A DNA stretch of 64,000 nt, taken from the NCBI RefSeq assembly GCF_000219625.1, contig NC_018214.1, forward strand, positions 1 to 64,000, read 5' to 3'. Source of the stretch: Zymoseptoria tritici IPO323 (Eukaryota; Ascomycota; Dothideomycetes; Mycosphaerellales; Mycosphaerellaceae). The position numbers were made by a program, and so were the translations under genes. The notes under the pieces were generated by a model. It made no database searches. It had not been told where the DNA came from and saw nothing but the letters and a program-made list of their open reading frames with translations. Positions 31,143-42,591 of this stretch are shown here, piece by piece (position 1 is the first letter of the stretch; every line of letters begins with the position of its first letter).

Positions 31143-32170
31143 CAGGTTTCCTTACGACGATAACCGGAGCGGCAGCTTCAGAAGTCGATTTGCGAATTAT
31201 GCCCTTCGAGACCATGTTATTAACCCACTTCTTAAGCGCATCTTCCTCAGGGCCAGACAGACGATATAGCTTTCTGAACGGCAATGACGCACCATCCTTA
31301 AGGTGGATTTCGTAATCGACATCTGGTTGGTGCTGTGACAGTGTGTTGGCTTCCTTGCGAGAGAAGGCTTCGAGTTGACCGTAGTGTACAGTTGGCAGTT
31401 TGGCGAGAACGTCTGCGTTGGTTGTGCTGTTACCGGCTATGAATTTCTCGTAGTCTTCCACCGTTGTGGCTGACGCGGTGAGTGCAGGGGAGTCCGGTTG
31501 AATCCAGCAGGCGAAAACCTTAGTGTCAGGTCGATGGCTTATAAGCTTAATGGCTCGAGCGCTAAGTAGAATAACCTCTGTCGGAGCGCCTCCGGTGATT
31601 CGTTCGATGCCGACTAAAGCGGGCATAAGTTGAGGTTAGTCGAGGTTAACTACCGGTTAGAAGGGTTTAGCCTTAGGGCACAGGAGTAGAGCGACCTTCG
31701 GAGGTGTAGGATACCGAGGGTAGAAGTCGAGGGGTTTCTGGTAGCTATGGTTGATTAACTAGGCGCTAATAATGTCTCCCTTGAAGCAATGTGAAGTGCG
31801 ATGCTCGGATACAAATGCGACACGGCCAGTCTTCTAGTGGATGTAAGGTTCATGTCGATTGAACCAGTCCAGACCAAGGACCACGTCGTATTAGAGATCT
31901 GCTACGAACATAAGGGATTGTTCGAGGTAGCCGGCAATTTCCATTTCGACGAGTGCGCAGTAAGTGACGCGCTTGGCGATAGAGGAGCCGTCGGCCATTC
32001 CGAGAGATCGCGTGGACTAAAGAGGGAAGATATTGAATTTGTTTGCCGTCGCGGCGGCGTTGCTGATGAATAATGCGTTGGCACCGGGGTCGAGATAAGC
32101 TATCGCCTTGTTCTTCTTTCTTAGTCGGACTGACAGGACAATGTGAGGCTTAACGAGAGGGTCCAGGGTT
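31143..32170 (-). pseudogene. Element B protease and RT N-terminus
   Basis: Start of the pol frame of element B, in a different frame from gag. The retropepsin shows AIAYLDPGANALFIS near 32100 (DPG where D-S/T-G is usual) and LGLDWFNRHEPYI near 31870. RT begins with EAFSRKEANTLSQHQPDVDY and GASLPFRKLYRLSGPEEDAL (31350-31240), then a KGIIRKSTSEAAAPVIVVRKP-type segment where element C interrupts. It joins 21695 after C is removed. Confidence 0.88.
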
Positions 32171-34277
32171 TCTTCTTCTTCAGTTTGAAGTAACGCGTAG
32201 AGGGATAAGGCAGAGAGTCTCAGTTGTTGTATGCCGATTGACTTAAGTCCGCCTACTTCCTGGCTAAAGCGACGGACTTTCCGTTTCCCTGGTCGTCATC
32301 GGAATCTGAGAGTTCTTCGACGCGGGCTAAGTTGGCTTGTGGTCGGAGTTTGCAGGCCTTGTCGGCAGGGCGATGGCCGACTTCGCGGCAGCGGAAACAC
32401 CGATTCTCAGCCTTTAGCTTCTCTCGGTCGGCGTTAGTAAGCTTGGCAAGGGGAGGTTTGACGGTAACCGTAGTTAATACCAAGGTGGCCGATGAAGCAG
32501 ACTTCGATGCGCGCTTCTTGCTACCGTTGTCGGTGGTAAAGGGTAACTTGGCCTTAGGGAAGTCTCTGTCGAAGTCCTCGAGGCTAATGTCGAAGAGTTC
32601 GCATTTGCGTACTAACTCCGCAGGGGTGGCGAACTGCTAGCCGAGGATGTTGGCGCGGAAGCGCTTGTTCAGCTTGCTCTTTAGTTCGTAAATCTCCGTT
32701 GAGGGTGACCAGACGAGATACGCACGAAGGAGGAGGTATTTACGGTGGAATTTAGCAAACTTCTCACCGTCCTTCTACTTTAGGTGCGTTATGTCTGACT
32801 AGGCCTTTCCGGCGCGGTTAACTTTAGCGTAGGTTTCGTTCATCCACGTGAATAGCTCCTCCAAGGTAAGGAAGTGTAGCGAGGTTAGGGTCTTAGTAGT
32901 ATTCCCAAGGGCTGACGGAACACGGCTCTTAAGCATTTCCTACACGCTGCCTCCGGTGCGACTGTGGACGAACGACAGCGAGTTAGCAACGGTGCGGAAG
33001 GAGGAAGCATTAAGCTTGGTCTCCACTTAACGTAACCAGCGTAAGTAGCTTAGGCTGTCGTCGTCCTTAAGGTTCGTAAAGAGTTCCGGCATAGGGACAC
33101 TACGGTTGGTGTCGAAGTTGACCTTTAGTCTCCTATCGTAATTGGTAAGTTGGCTTGCGCCGGTCTCTACTATAGCCGGGGTGCCGTCGCGCGATGCGCG
33201 GCGTTTGGGTAGAGGGATTCCTTAGTCGGAGCTGTTATCGTTGTCGCTATCTCTAGGCGGGTTTGGTGCAGTTGCAGAGCGCTGGCGGTAGCTTGGACCT
33301 GGTCGATCTGGAGGACCTATAGCACTACGAGCGCTACGAGCGTTCGCGTTAGCCTCATCAGCCTTCGCTGTTCGTCGTTCGAGTGACCGAGAGCGAGAGG
33401 ATTGGCGACTACGATGGGTAGAAGAGGAGAAGGTAACGACGGCTAGCTGTTTACCCGAGGTAGTAGCCTTACGCAGCTGCCGCTTAAGGTGTTTAACGCG
33501 GTCGCGGAGTTTGGACTCAGAGGTCTCGGCGATAGCTTAGGATGCTTAACTCTCCTCAGCGGTTACGACGTATGTGTCGACTTGCTTCTCGGCGCGGCGA
33601 AGGTCGGATTTAACCTGCTTAGCGTGTCTGTACCATTTGTCGGCTTGGTCCTTGTACTTGAGGACATCGCCAGAATCGGTAGCAGCCTTAAGCTCGCGGA
33701 CTCGCTTAAAGGCATGTTCCAGCTCCTCGCTCTGCAAAGAGAGTCGCTCCTTCAGGATTTCGTAGCTCTCGAGAGTAAGGTCCCCGGTCCAGTATGCCAC
33801 GGCGAGAGCGCTGCAGATGCTCGAGACGAGCTAATAGACGAGTGTAGGGTTGCGCTCGACTAGCTTCTTAAATTTCTCCTTGTCTATCTTAGACATAGTA
33901 CCGAGGGTAACTATTAAAGCCTTAATAGCGCCGTTCTTATTAGGCAGCTCGATGCTAACGCTGTTAGCGCCGTTAGATGCCTTAAAGATGTCGCTCTTAT
34001 GGAAGAACGCTCCGAGATCGAAGACTTCGACATCACTTGAAGGTAGGCCTTCCTTAATACGCGCGTTAATAGCGGCTTGGCGGTTGTCCAGCTTCTGCTT
34101 CTCGGTAGGCAGCGGTGTGTCCTCTTGAGTCTCCTTATCGTTAATAAATACATCCAAATCCTTCTCGAAGTCCTTAGGAAGTGTAGATCGACGGAGCCTA
34201 GCCGGGCGTCGGTTCTAAGGAGTCTAAGGCCCTGCCTAGTCGGACTCGGCGTCGGAGTTAGGGTTTGATCTGGCCAT
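32171..34277 (-). pseudogene. Element B gag with zinc knuckle
   Basis: ATG at 34277 (MARSNPNSDAESD) opens a frame that continues through 34157-33831 and 33800-33546 (coiled-coil-like SLQSEELEHAFKRVRELKAA) to 32483-32253, all in one frame. The latter holds a nucleocapsid knuckle CFRCREVGHRPADKAC, a CX2CX4HX6C variant of the usual CX2CX4HX4C. About 650-680 codons, long for gag. Several TAG/TAA codons near the N-terminus come from CpA changes. The change of frame to pol near 32170 suggests -1 or +1 frameshifting in the intact element (inference). Confidence 0.85.
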
Positions 34278-35157
34278 CTTAGACGGAGCGTTAGGAGTCG
34301 GCAAAGGTGAGTCTGACGATTCGAGGGAGGGCGATCGGTCGAAGGGGTAAGCGTGGAACAGAGGATCGGCAGTATAGTAACACTAGCAGCGGTTAACCGT
34401 AAGGTTTTCGTAAAGCTCTAGGAACTAAGAGCTAGGAAGGCTGGCGTAGAAGTCGGCGAGTAGGAGTGATCTGAATCGGCAGTGTTGGCAGGCGAATTTA
34501 GCTGAGTATAGCATAAAACGAAGTCTGAGAGTGATGGCTTTAAACGAGGAGTCGATGAAGGTCGGTGAGTGTACAGGAGCAGCTGGTTATCTGTGATTCT
34601 CAGCCCTTGTTTCTACATTCCGTGCCAAGGCGTGATTGCGCAGTGTGGTAGCACACTGCTTATGCGCTTCATTCTATAGGCTAGGAATGGTAGTCGTGTT
34701 ATCGTCCGAGGGATGCCAAGGTTGCACAGGCGGCAAGGGCGATATTTAACTCCGTGGGGTAGAGTTGTCGGGGTCCAGAGCATGTCCGCATGCTCGTGGT
34801 GATCCAGTTTCCAGAGCGCATTAGTGCGCTTTTGAGGACAGTGTCAGTGTGTGCGCCGCAGCGCTGTCGGTGTCGGTGTCGGTGTACAGTCAGGTGTTTG
34901 GCTCTTCCTGAAGGGTGCTGAGTCAAACTCACAAGCACGTGTCGGTGTCAGTGTCAGTGTCGGTGTCGGTGTCAGTGTCGGTGTCGGTGTCAGTGTCGGT
35001 GTCGGTGTCAGTGTAGTAAGGCCCTTAGCGGTCCACTAAGGCGCTTTATAGCAATATCGCGATATTGCTCTGCAGCTGCGCCGTCGATCCGCGCAGGCGG
35101 ACAGCGCAGCTAGCCCATCAATGAGAATCGTTGAATCATGTTGGGGGTATATGAATG
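34278..35157 (-). other. Element B 5' leader
   Basis: Untranslated leader between the 5' LTR and gag. It contains the GTGTC(G/A) hexamer array (34939-35013) and no ORF matching a known protein. A clear tRNA primer-binding site could not be seen just inside the LTR. Confidence 0.6.
34939..35013. repeat. GTGTCG/GTGTCA hexanucleotide array
   Basis: Period-6 repeat mixing GTGTCG and GTGTCA, partly in 18-bp super-units (two GTGTCG and one GTGTCA). A shorter run lies at 34866-34885. Confidence 0.9.
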
Positions 35158-35320
35158 TGTTACGGCTTGATAAAAGAGAGGCGTGATTCCAATAACTCGG
35201 TGAATAGACAAGTTCATATACGAGGCTATAGAAGAGAGTCTGAACAAGACTCGTAGATATACAGAAAATGGTAGCGGCCTCAGGCTCCATCCCCGCGGGG
35301 ACCGGAGGTGGGCCGTGACA
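35158..35320 (-). repeat. Element B 5' LTR
   Basis: 163 bp, TGTTACGGC to GGGCCGTGACA. Followed by duplication CTTTA at 35321-35325. Confidence 0.95.
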
Positions 35321-35325
35321 CTTTA

Positions 35326-37895
35326 TTAGGGTAACGGCTATGCACATTACAAACGTACCCGACAATTAGTACCCCTATCGAGAACTATCGCGACTTAAGA
35401 GCTAATATAGTGAGTCCGGCTCTCTTAATGTCGGCAAGGACTACGTTAAGGTTCGTAACATGTTTAGCAACCTAATGTCGGATGCCGGGCTCGGTTTCCT
35501 CGTTATTGTACGTAGTACGTAGACCTTTAACTCTAATATCGTCTAGAAAGGGGCAAGCTCGGTAATTTATATACTCCTAAAGGATAGTAGTTATAATCCT
35601 TTAGAACTAAGCGACCGAATTCGTTCCGCCTATAGGAATCCCTATGTGCCTAAACAGCCCGAGCAGTATGTAAAAGGAGGTAAGGTCCTAACAGTGTTCG
35701 GCTAGGGGTATTTAGTCGTATCTAGAGAAGAGGTCTATAAGCGAGGTAATAGTGCAGCCTACGAAGTCTGCAGAAAAGGAGTCTGCGTCCGGTAGCATAT
35801 TAGCATCCCTTAGCGTAATACAGTTTACTTCTATAGCTAAGTTAATAAGTCGGTACTTCTTCTCCTCCTTCTTTTCCTAGACACTCTCCCCTTCCGGCAT
35901 AGGGTCCTTAGCTTTTAGTAGCTTTAGGTTGTCTAGCTTCTTTTGTATAATAAACCAGGGGTTCCGGTATACACTACAGGATAGCTTGATTACTCTATTA
36001 CGGGCTCGCTTACTAACTATCTATATTACTACCTTCTCGAGGGCTGCAGGGATAGGGAAGTTCTTACACTGCTAGGCCTTATGCGGAATCGTACGGATCT
36101 CCACTAGTAGGGAAACATCCTTGTTAAGGCGACTAATATATAAGAAATCCTAAGTAAGAGACTTCTCTCGTCGGAAGAGATAGGCATAAAAAAGCTCGAG
36201 TTCTTTCGGCTTTAGTTCGATCGTAGTCTTAAAGCTGTTTATGCGTTTAGGGGTAAGTCTCGAACCCTTCTCGATGTCGGAAAACTTAGGGATAAGGTAC
36301 TTATTGTCCTAGGGGTGCGTGCTCGGTGCGAGTTTAGCCTTATTTTCAAGACATCTCTGCTGCTAGTTGAAAGTACTACTAGGGGGCTTGCTACTAGTGT
36401 CGTAAATACTACTATTAACAGGTCTGATCTTGTCCGCCTTGCGTTTGTATATAGTGTATACATTCGGAGTAGATCCTGCCTCCTATTCCCCTTTTCGCTA
36501 GAGGTAATCTAACTAGAGAATATCCGCCTACTTAATAATTAGCGACGCTACTCGAGCTTGTAAGGTAGTTTCCTAGACTATATCCGAGGGATTAATAGTG
36601 TATTTTGTCGAGGTAATAGTCCGGAACTCGTCCTAAGTCCTTACTTTATCCTAGGTGCTAAGGAAATGTTTGCTAGACCCGGGGTCTAGGAAAGGTTTCG
36701 GGTCGACTTCGACTAGTAGTCTCGTTCCGGACGACTATAAGTAATCCTCCGGATAGTTAAATAATGCTACCGCGTTACCGGGGTGTCGGCAGCCTACTTA
36801 TTTCCCGACTCCTTAGGCTTGGTCGTGTAAAATGCCTCGGTCGGACTGTACCTGTCTCCGTATCCCTTAACTCTAGTAAAGGTAATCGTTGTTCTATCCG
36901 GTGTCGCGATTGTGCACTCGAGGGACCCGTCGTCGCAGTTTATAGATCTAAGCCGCACCTGTCTAGTCTATAGTCGGCTAAGAAGGAAAGGTGTAGTCCG
37001 TATAATAAGAAACGACGAGTGGGTAAGAACTCCTATAACCTCGATTAGTACCCGCTCTGTAATACCTAGGAAATCCGTACAGCTACTAACCGTATTTATC
37101 TATATTAGCCGGCAGGTGCGTATACTAACACCCGCTCGCTTTACCGTAGACTAGCTTATGATGTTCCCTTTAGATCCCTCGTTAATTATAGTACGACGCT
37201 CCCTGTATCGTTTTGGACCGACAATGCATTCTATAACGGGCGAGGGTACAATAACATAGTCTCGGTCGTTAAAGGACAACCTCGCGTCCTTAGGGTCTTC
37301 GTATAGGTCCTACATTAGTCTCGGGGGCATCGTAATATATAGCTCCTTAATTATAGGACCGAGGAAAGTAGGGTCGTCGTCTTCTATCTCTTCTACAAAC
37401 CTATTACGTATATAAAATCTAGAGGGTAGGATGTGCTTAGCGGTAGCACTGCTAAGTTTAAACTCGACTCGCACCCCGTAAGAACGAAGCGGCTCGTCTA
37501 TATCGTACTAGTATGCTGCAGTAGTAGTAATGTTGTCCTCCTTAACGATAATCGACAGCCCGGCTTCCTTAGCAGCTATTGCGAAGTCTTCTTAGTTCCG
37601 AGCATAGCGCTTAAGAAGTCCCCTAGCTACTATAGGCGAGGTAGCGAGAAGCTTCCTAATAGGGATATTAGACAGCTGCGCTAGTATCCTGTCGAGTAGT
37701 ACTTTTTCTATGTTAAGCCGCTCTCGAAGGTAAATGTCCCTTCTCTGCGCACCCTTTCTAGTCGCAGTAGGCTTCTAGTTCTTCTTTTTCTTTAGTAGCG
37801 GGGGGTTAACGAAGCCCTAAGAAGGAGGGGTAGGATCTAGGTCTATACTTCTAGTAGGGTCCTAGGTCTAGCTGTCGTTTGCGGACTACGGCTGG
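35326..37895 (-). pseudogene. Element A protease and RT, copy 1
   Basis: N-terminal half of pol continuing from 17934 across element B. Same content as 48921-51490 in copy 2: retropepsin near 37190 (motif now NEGSKGNIIS), the PFLLGR segment near 37000, and RT from about 36350 with YRLINLAIEVNRITLRDAN and SLIDLFSRYD. Many TAG codons. Catalytic residues are described at copy 2. Confidence 0.82.
36667..36693. repeat. Inverted repeat TTTGCTAGAC..GTCTAGGAAA
   Basis: One member of the recurring motif described at 42549-42587. Here TGTTTGCTAGAC is separated by 5 bases from GTCTAGGAAA. It lies between the protease and RT regions. Confidence 0.8.
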
Positions 37896-40006
37896 TCACC
37901 GGTGTTAAATGTACTATTACTAGTAAGAGTGCCCTATGTCGACTGCGAGCCTTCTTCGACTACCTTCGTATACTCTTCTATGTTAGGGATCTTACGGGCA
38001 TCGATCTTAATAGACACTGTCTTCTTTAGCTTTATAATACGGCTAGTATTATTACTCGGCTTAGTAGCTAGCTCCTTTCCCTTAGTCGTGCTCGTTAGCC
38101 TAGTCGTAGCGTTCGTAGATAGAGAGTTAGTACGGATCTAATTTACATAGGGGGCACAAGGGTCTCGCTTATTAATGTACACTAGATTATTAGGAACCGT
38201 ACTTCTAGCGACGATGTTGCACTAGTTTCCATTTATGTTCGTTGCTAGTGCGGGTCCTACAGGGGAACCTAAGCCTTAGCCTAGGTAACTAGGTTAAGCT
38301 AGTAACGAGGGTACAGGTTTTAAGGTCGGTAGAATAGGGCTAGGAACAAGTGCCGGGTTAAGAGGTGTACTCGGTACATATGTCCGAGGAGCAAAGGCAG
38401 CTGTAGGTAGTTTATAGGCTAGCTAGTACTTCTTAGCATCCTTAATATTCGCATCGGTAGGCTAGGTAATAGCCCTTCCTTATGCTTTCTCGATAGCGGG
38501 AGCTATTATCCGGAGCTTAGGCTAATCCGGCTAGTTCCTAAACTGCACCTTTCGTCTGTTAACATTACCTTCTCGTCCGATATACTACTTCTTTTTACTG
38601 TCCCGGTGTGTCTAGCCCGCACTTAGGAGATAGTTTATATACTTGCATTCGTAAATACTATAACCGGGTTTAAAGCAATAAAAGTATGTATACTTAGAGG
38701 CTTCCTAGTAGAAGGGGTTCGAGCTACTAGACGACTAATAGGGTACTAGTCTAGGTCTAGCGACATTATACGAGTAGTACTTAGGAGAATTAGGGGTGTT
38801 ATTAGTATGCAGCGTAGCTATATAAGACTTCGGAAAGTCTCTAGGTAGATTAACAGCTATACGTGCACTTCTCTTAGCTCTTGTACGCTTAATCTTAGCA
38901 ATAGTTATCTTAGAAAGCTTTTTAGATAGGTCCTCTATATCCGGTAGCTTCTCTTTTAGTACGCGTAATAACTAGACTCTATTATTTAATGTATCTAGCT
39001 TCGGATACCTCTTCTTAGTCTAGTTAACAAGCTAGCTAGTAACCTAGCTCTTGCCCTTGCTATACAACTCCTAGTAAGCTATGCGGCTTGTAACGTACTT
39101 AAGTATCGCATCGTATAATAGAGAAAGCTAAGTATAGGAGGCTAGGTTCGAGACGTCCACTTCGAGCTTGTTTATAATTTCCTGTCCTACCTCGGAGGGT
39201 AAGCCTTTAAGGAAGAGGTAGTATCGAGCGACTTCGTTATACTATTTAAGAGGTATCCTTTTCGAGACCGCTTTAAACGTTATAACATACTAACGCAGGT
39301 TATCCTTCTGTCCGGAGACATCCTAGACTCTTTCCTTAGCGCACAGCTCTTCGAGGAAAGGGAGGCTGTACTTATACACCTGGCTATTATAGCACTAATA
39401 GTAGGAAAGAGCCTCTTCCTTAAAAGCTTCGTAGTTTTCGCTGTCGAAGCCTAAAAGACTCTCGAGCTAAGCTCGAACATCTAGCACCGAGTATCGAGTA
39501 GTAAGTCGGATCCTTTCCCTATTAGGAGTGCGTAATCCTTTAAAGTACGAATCGAAGAAGTCGGCTATAGTCTAGAAGAAAGTCGAGGTATCCTTACTGT
39601 CGAAGGATAGAGCACTAGGCTCTCTAGGGAAGGGTACGCGACTACGGTAAGCAGGGGCTCTATTATTGTAAGTAGCCGCGGTAAGGGTAGTAACAAGATC
39701 TACGATATTTATATTAGTAGGCTAGGGAGCGGGAACTGTACTATAGGTCGCTGTAGCAGTAATCCCTTCGGCTTAAGGGAGAGCCTTATTAGTCGACCCT
39801 TTAGTCGAATTAGTCGCAAAGCGAGCTGCTAGAATCCTATTGCTATCGCGGAAGGCGCGAGCATTAGAAGGTGCCTAGATAGGGCTATTAGTTCCGGAAG
39901 CTTCGCCGGTGCTTAGGGTATTGCGGAGAATCTCTAAGGGAGTATTAAGATAGCTACGACGGGAGGGTCCGTCCGGGCCGTTGTTAAGAGTGTTATTAGA
40001 AGATAT
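37896..40006 (-). pseudogene. Element A gag, copy 1
   Basis: Same gag as 51495-53605. Here the likely start ATG has become ATA (ISSNNTLNNGPDG), and the first Cys and the His of the zinc knuckle near 38680-38638 are both Tyr, while the second Cys is intact (YFYCFKPGYSIYEC). Multiple TAG codons. Confidence 0.8.
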
Positions 40007-41980
40007 CGTAATAGCGATATGTAGCTTAGTATCGCAAATAGGGAAATAGGAAGTAAGGAGTGTAGATGCGTGTTCGGAAGGCGTATAGGGAATAGTTAGC
40101 AAGTCGTCGTCGATACCGGGGCGGCGGGAGTAGGCTATTTAAAGCTCTCGAGGGTTTGCTAGACTATTAGTCTAGGAAACATTGTTGCTGCTAGTAGTGC
40201 ACTACAGCTGATTATGCTGTTTATACATAGCCTAGGGCCATATTCGATAGTCTCCTTAGTGCGGGCAGGGTGTAATTGTACATTCCGGGCACGTAGGACG
40301 GCTAAGTATCCAGAAACTCGAGAATAAGGCGGGATCGCTTCTCGTGCGGTGTAAAAGAGTCTAGGGGAGGGAAATAAGGACTAGGGATGCGTCTAGGGTC
40401 CGCGGCTCGGTATTATTTGTTTACTAGACCCTCTTCCTAATTTGGTCTAGGAAATATCGTATCCTCGAAAGGTCGCACCTCTTAGACTATTCTAGCTAGC
40501 TGGAGCCGAGAACTACATATTGCATTCTCGTACCGAGAACCTAGTATCGGTAGATCTAGGCAGGGCTTATGTGCTCCCTAGTTCTAGTATAGGGTTCGTA
40601 GCGATATTATCTGCTATTGCCTCGGAAAGCAATACTAAGGAGCGGTTAGACGATCGGTGCGATAGGGCGACGTTTCTTAGGGTATTCGCGACGCCTACGC
40701 TATAATGGCTAGTTAGTCTCGTTTCTTATAGCCATTCTATCGAGAGGACGGGACGGCTTACGTAACCGAGTATTCTCTAATGTCTAGCATATCTATTATA
40801 GCTACTATAGCGGTCGGTAAAGTTTTCCAGGTACTTAAGGGCTCTTTTTCTACCCTGTTTCTCTTTCTTTTCTTTACGAACGCTACGCATAGGCTGTGCT
40901 ATACGCCTAGCCTACCTACCTCGGCAGGTAGTCGGGCATAGGAAAAGCTATAGTAGTACGATTTTGGCCCTAGGAGGCTTGTTTTTACCTTATTTTGCAT
41001 CCGCTAGAGTCGATATTATCTCTGTAGTAGTGTCGCGTTTTAAAGGCGTGTAGCTAAGCTCGGTAGCGTGGTCGCTCGTATAGGTATAGGAGCGATAATC
41101 TCTAATATCTATTATGTCTATTATAACTTTTACCGCGACTAGTGAAGTTTTCTAGGTACTTAAGGGCTCTTTTTCTACCCTGTTTCTCTTTCTTTTCTTC
41201 ACGAGCGCCTCGTATGGGGTTTACTATACGCCTGGCGTACCTGCTTCGGTAGGTGCGGTCGCTGCTCGTCTCGCTTACCTTTACCGGTAGGTAGTCGGGC
41301 ATAGGAAAAGCTATAGCAGTACGATTTTGGGCCTAGGAGGCTTCTTTTTACCCCAAATCGCGTCTATTATAGTCGATATGCTCTCTGCTATAGCGTCGCG
41401 CTTTAAGGGCGTGCATCCGAGTCCGGTAGCGCGGTTGTATACATTAGTGCGAGAGCGCTTTACACCGAGCCTCTATGCGATGTTAGTGTCCCTTTTTTAT
41501 GTACTCTTTTGCTTCCTCGGCTTCTTCCTTCTCCTTCTTAGGCTATATCGACGAGCTGCTTAGCGTAGGGTATACAGCTCGGTAGGGTATAGGGAATGTG
41601 TCTATATGTTCGTGTATTTAGGTATATTCGGTAGTAGATCTAGCAATATACACATAGCGATTTGTGCATTAAGGTAGGGTGTATTCGGTAGTAGATCTAG
41701 TAATGTGCATATAGCGATTTGTGCATTAAGGTACTTTGTATTTTGAACTTAGACTTTAATCTTAGGTACTTAAGCCTACTGCCCTAGCTAAGGGGTAGAG
41801 GTATATCGTAATCCTTTCTTCGAGGGAGGGTATTCGTCGTATACGTCGTAAGTACTTGTAAGGCGACTGGCGCTATTGTCGAGGTCGTAGCTGCTCCGCA
41901 CTTCCGTACTGCTGCCTACCCTTTGTATATCCTCCTTCTCCACTTTCGCGAAGGAAGGAGTCTTATATCGTCTACTAAAA
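40007..41980. other. Element A 5' leader, copy 1
   Basis: About 2 kb between LTR and gag. It holds two members of the inverted-repeat motif (40153-40181 and 40418-40456). It also holds two diverged copies of a block of roughly 370 bp (about 40795-40980 onward and 41106-41340 onward), each with GGGCTCTTTTTCTACCCTG and TAGTCGGGCATAGGAAAAGC. A 60-bp direct repeat near 41625-41735 carries ATTCGGTAGTAGATCTAG. No plausible gene. Confidence 0.65.
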
Positions 41981-42254
41981 TGTAAGGGGGGAACTTCCAA
42001 AGGTTCCGATCTCCCGCGGATAGTAGTAGTGCGGACGTACGAGGTAGCATAGGGGGCAAAAAGGGCAGCAAACTGTACAATTAGAGTAAAAGGTAGGGGG
42101 GGCAAAAGAGGTAGTATTAAGTGCTCTGTACTGTTGGGCCTTATATACGTAGGGTAGTGTCTCTATAAGTTGGTGTCTTTATAATCCTCCGACCTACATA
42201 CGAAGCTGAAGCTAGATATAGACCGCACATAACAGTGCGATATTCCCTACTACA
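41981..42254 (-). repeat. Element A LTR shared by copies 1 and 2
   Basis: 274 bp. On the minus strand it begins TGTAGTAGGGAATATCGCAC and ends CCCCCCTTACA. It is the 5' LTR of copy 1 and, with the polypurine tract at 42255-42268, the 3' LTR of copy 2. About 16 transitions separate it from 55580-55853. Confidence 0.9.
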
Positions 42255-42268
42255 TCTGTCCCCCTCCT
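42255..42268 (-). promoter_or_regulatory. Element A polypurine tract
   Basis: Minus strand AGGAGGGGGACAGA immediately before the LTR at 42254. This confirms both the LTR boundary and the minus-strand orientation. Confidence 0.88.
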
Positions 42269-42548
42269 ATAGTGTCTAACCCAGACACTATAAGAACCTA
42301 AACTATACTATTATGCACGCTTATAGCGTAAAAACCCTCCAGATCTAGCACTAGCGTCGTCCTTTTTAACTTGTTGCTAACGTAGACTGTCCCTATCCTC
42401 GGGTTTTGTACCTACTACGCATGTCCATCGTATACATTGTAGCCAAAACAAAAGAAACAAAACAAAAGAAATAACAAAAAGAAAAAAGAACCTTAAAACA
42501 AGCGCTAGTGCAGAAAACAGCCGCTCCTTATGTCCTGTTCGCACCAAA

Positions 42549-42587
42549 TGTTTCCTAGACCCGATGCGGATTTTAGTCTAGGAAACA
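42549..42587. repeat. 12-bp inverted repeat TGTTTCCTAGAC..GTCTAGGAAACA
   Basis: Perfect 12-bp arms around a 15-base loop. Imperfect versions with TTTGCTAGAC or TTTACTAGAC left arms recur in element A. Copy 1: 13524-13562, 13861-13888, 13919-13947, 36667-36693, 40153-40181, 40418-40456. Copy 2: 46193-46231, 46529-46558, 46588-46616, 50266-50294, 53752-53780, 54017-54055, and this one. Seven per complete element. Possible protein-binding sites or RNA hairpins. Confidence 0.85.
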
Positions 42588-42591
42588 TTGT

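Larger units (their letters stand above)
17935..35320 (-). mobile_element. Element B, chromovirus (Ty3/gypsy with chromodomain)
   Basis: LTR retrotransposon on the minus strand, inserted into the RT/RNase H part of element A copy 1. LTRs of 163 bp (17935-18097 and 35158-35320) start TG and end CA and differ at only two bases. The polypurine tract is beside the left LTR. It encodes gag with a zinc knuckle, protease, RT, RNase H, and integrase with a C-terminal chromodomain. It is split by element C at 21696-31142. Without C it is about 7.9 kb. Its bases are far less mutated than element A, so it arrived later. Confidence 0.95.
11265..42254 (-). mobile_element. Element A copy 1, giant Ty3/gypsy-type LTR element, 3'-truncated
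   Basis: Minus-strand LTR retrotransposon. Its 5' LTR is 41981-42254 and the body runs leftward to 11265, where it is cut off. It aligns base for base with 43934-55853 once three insertions are removed (SINE-1, SINE-2 and element B). Order on the minus strand: LTR, gag, protease, RT, RNase H, integrase, non-coding repeats, and the start of an unknown downstream ORF. The 3' end of that ORF and the 3' LTR are missing. It differs from copy 2 mostly by transitions at CpA/TpG. Confidence 0.9.

Noticed and set aside
34851..35039. Plus-strand ORF of Val-Gly-Ser repeats
   Set aside because: Simply the translation of the GTGTCG hexamer array in the leader of a minus-strand element.
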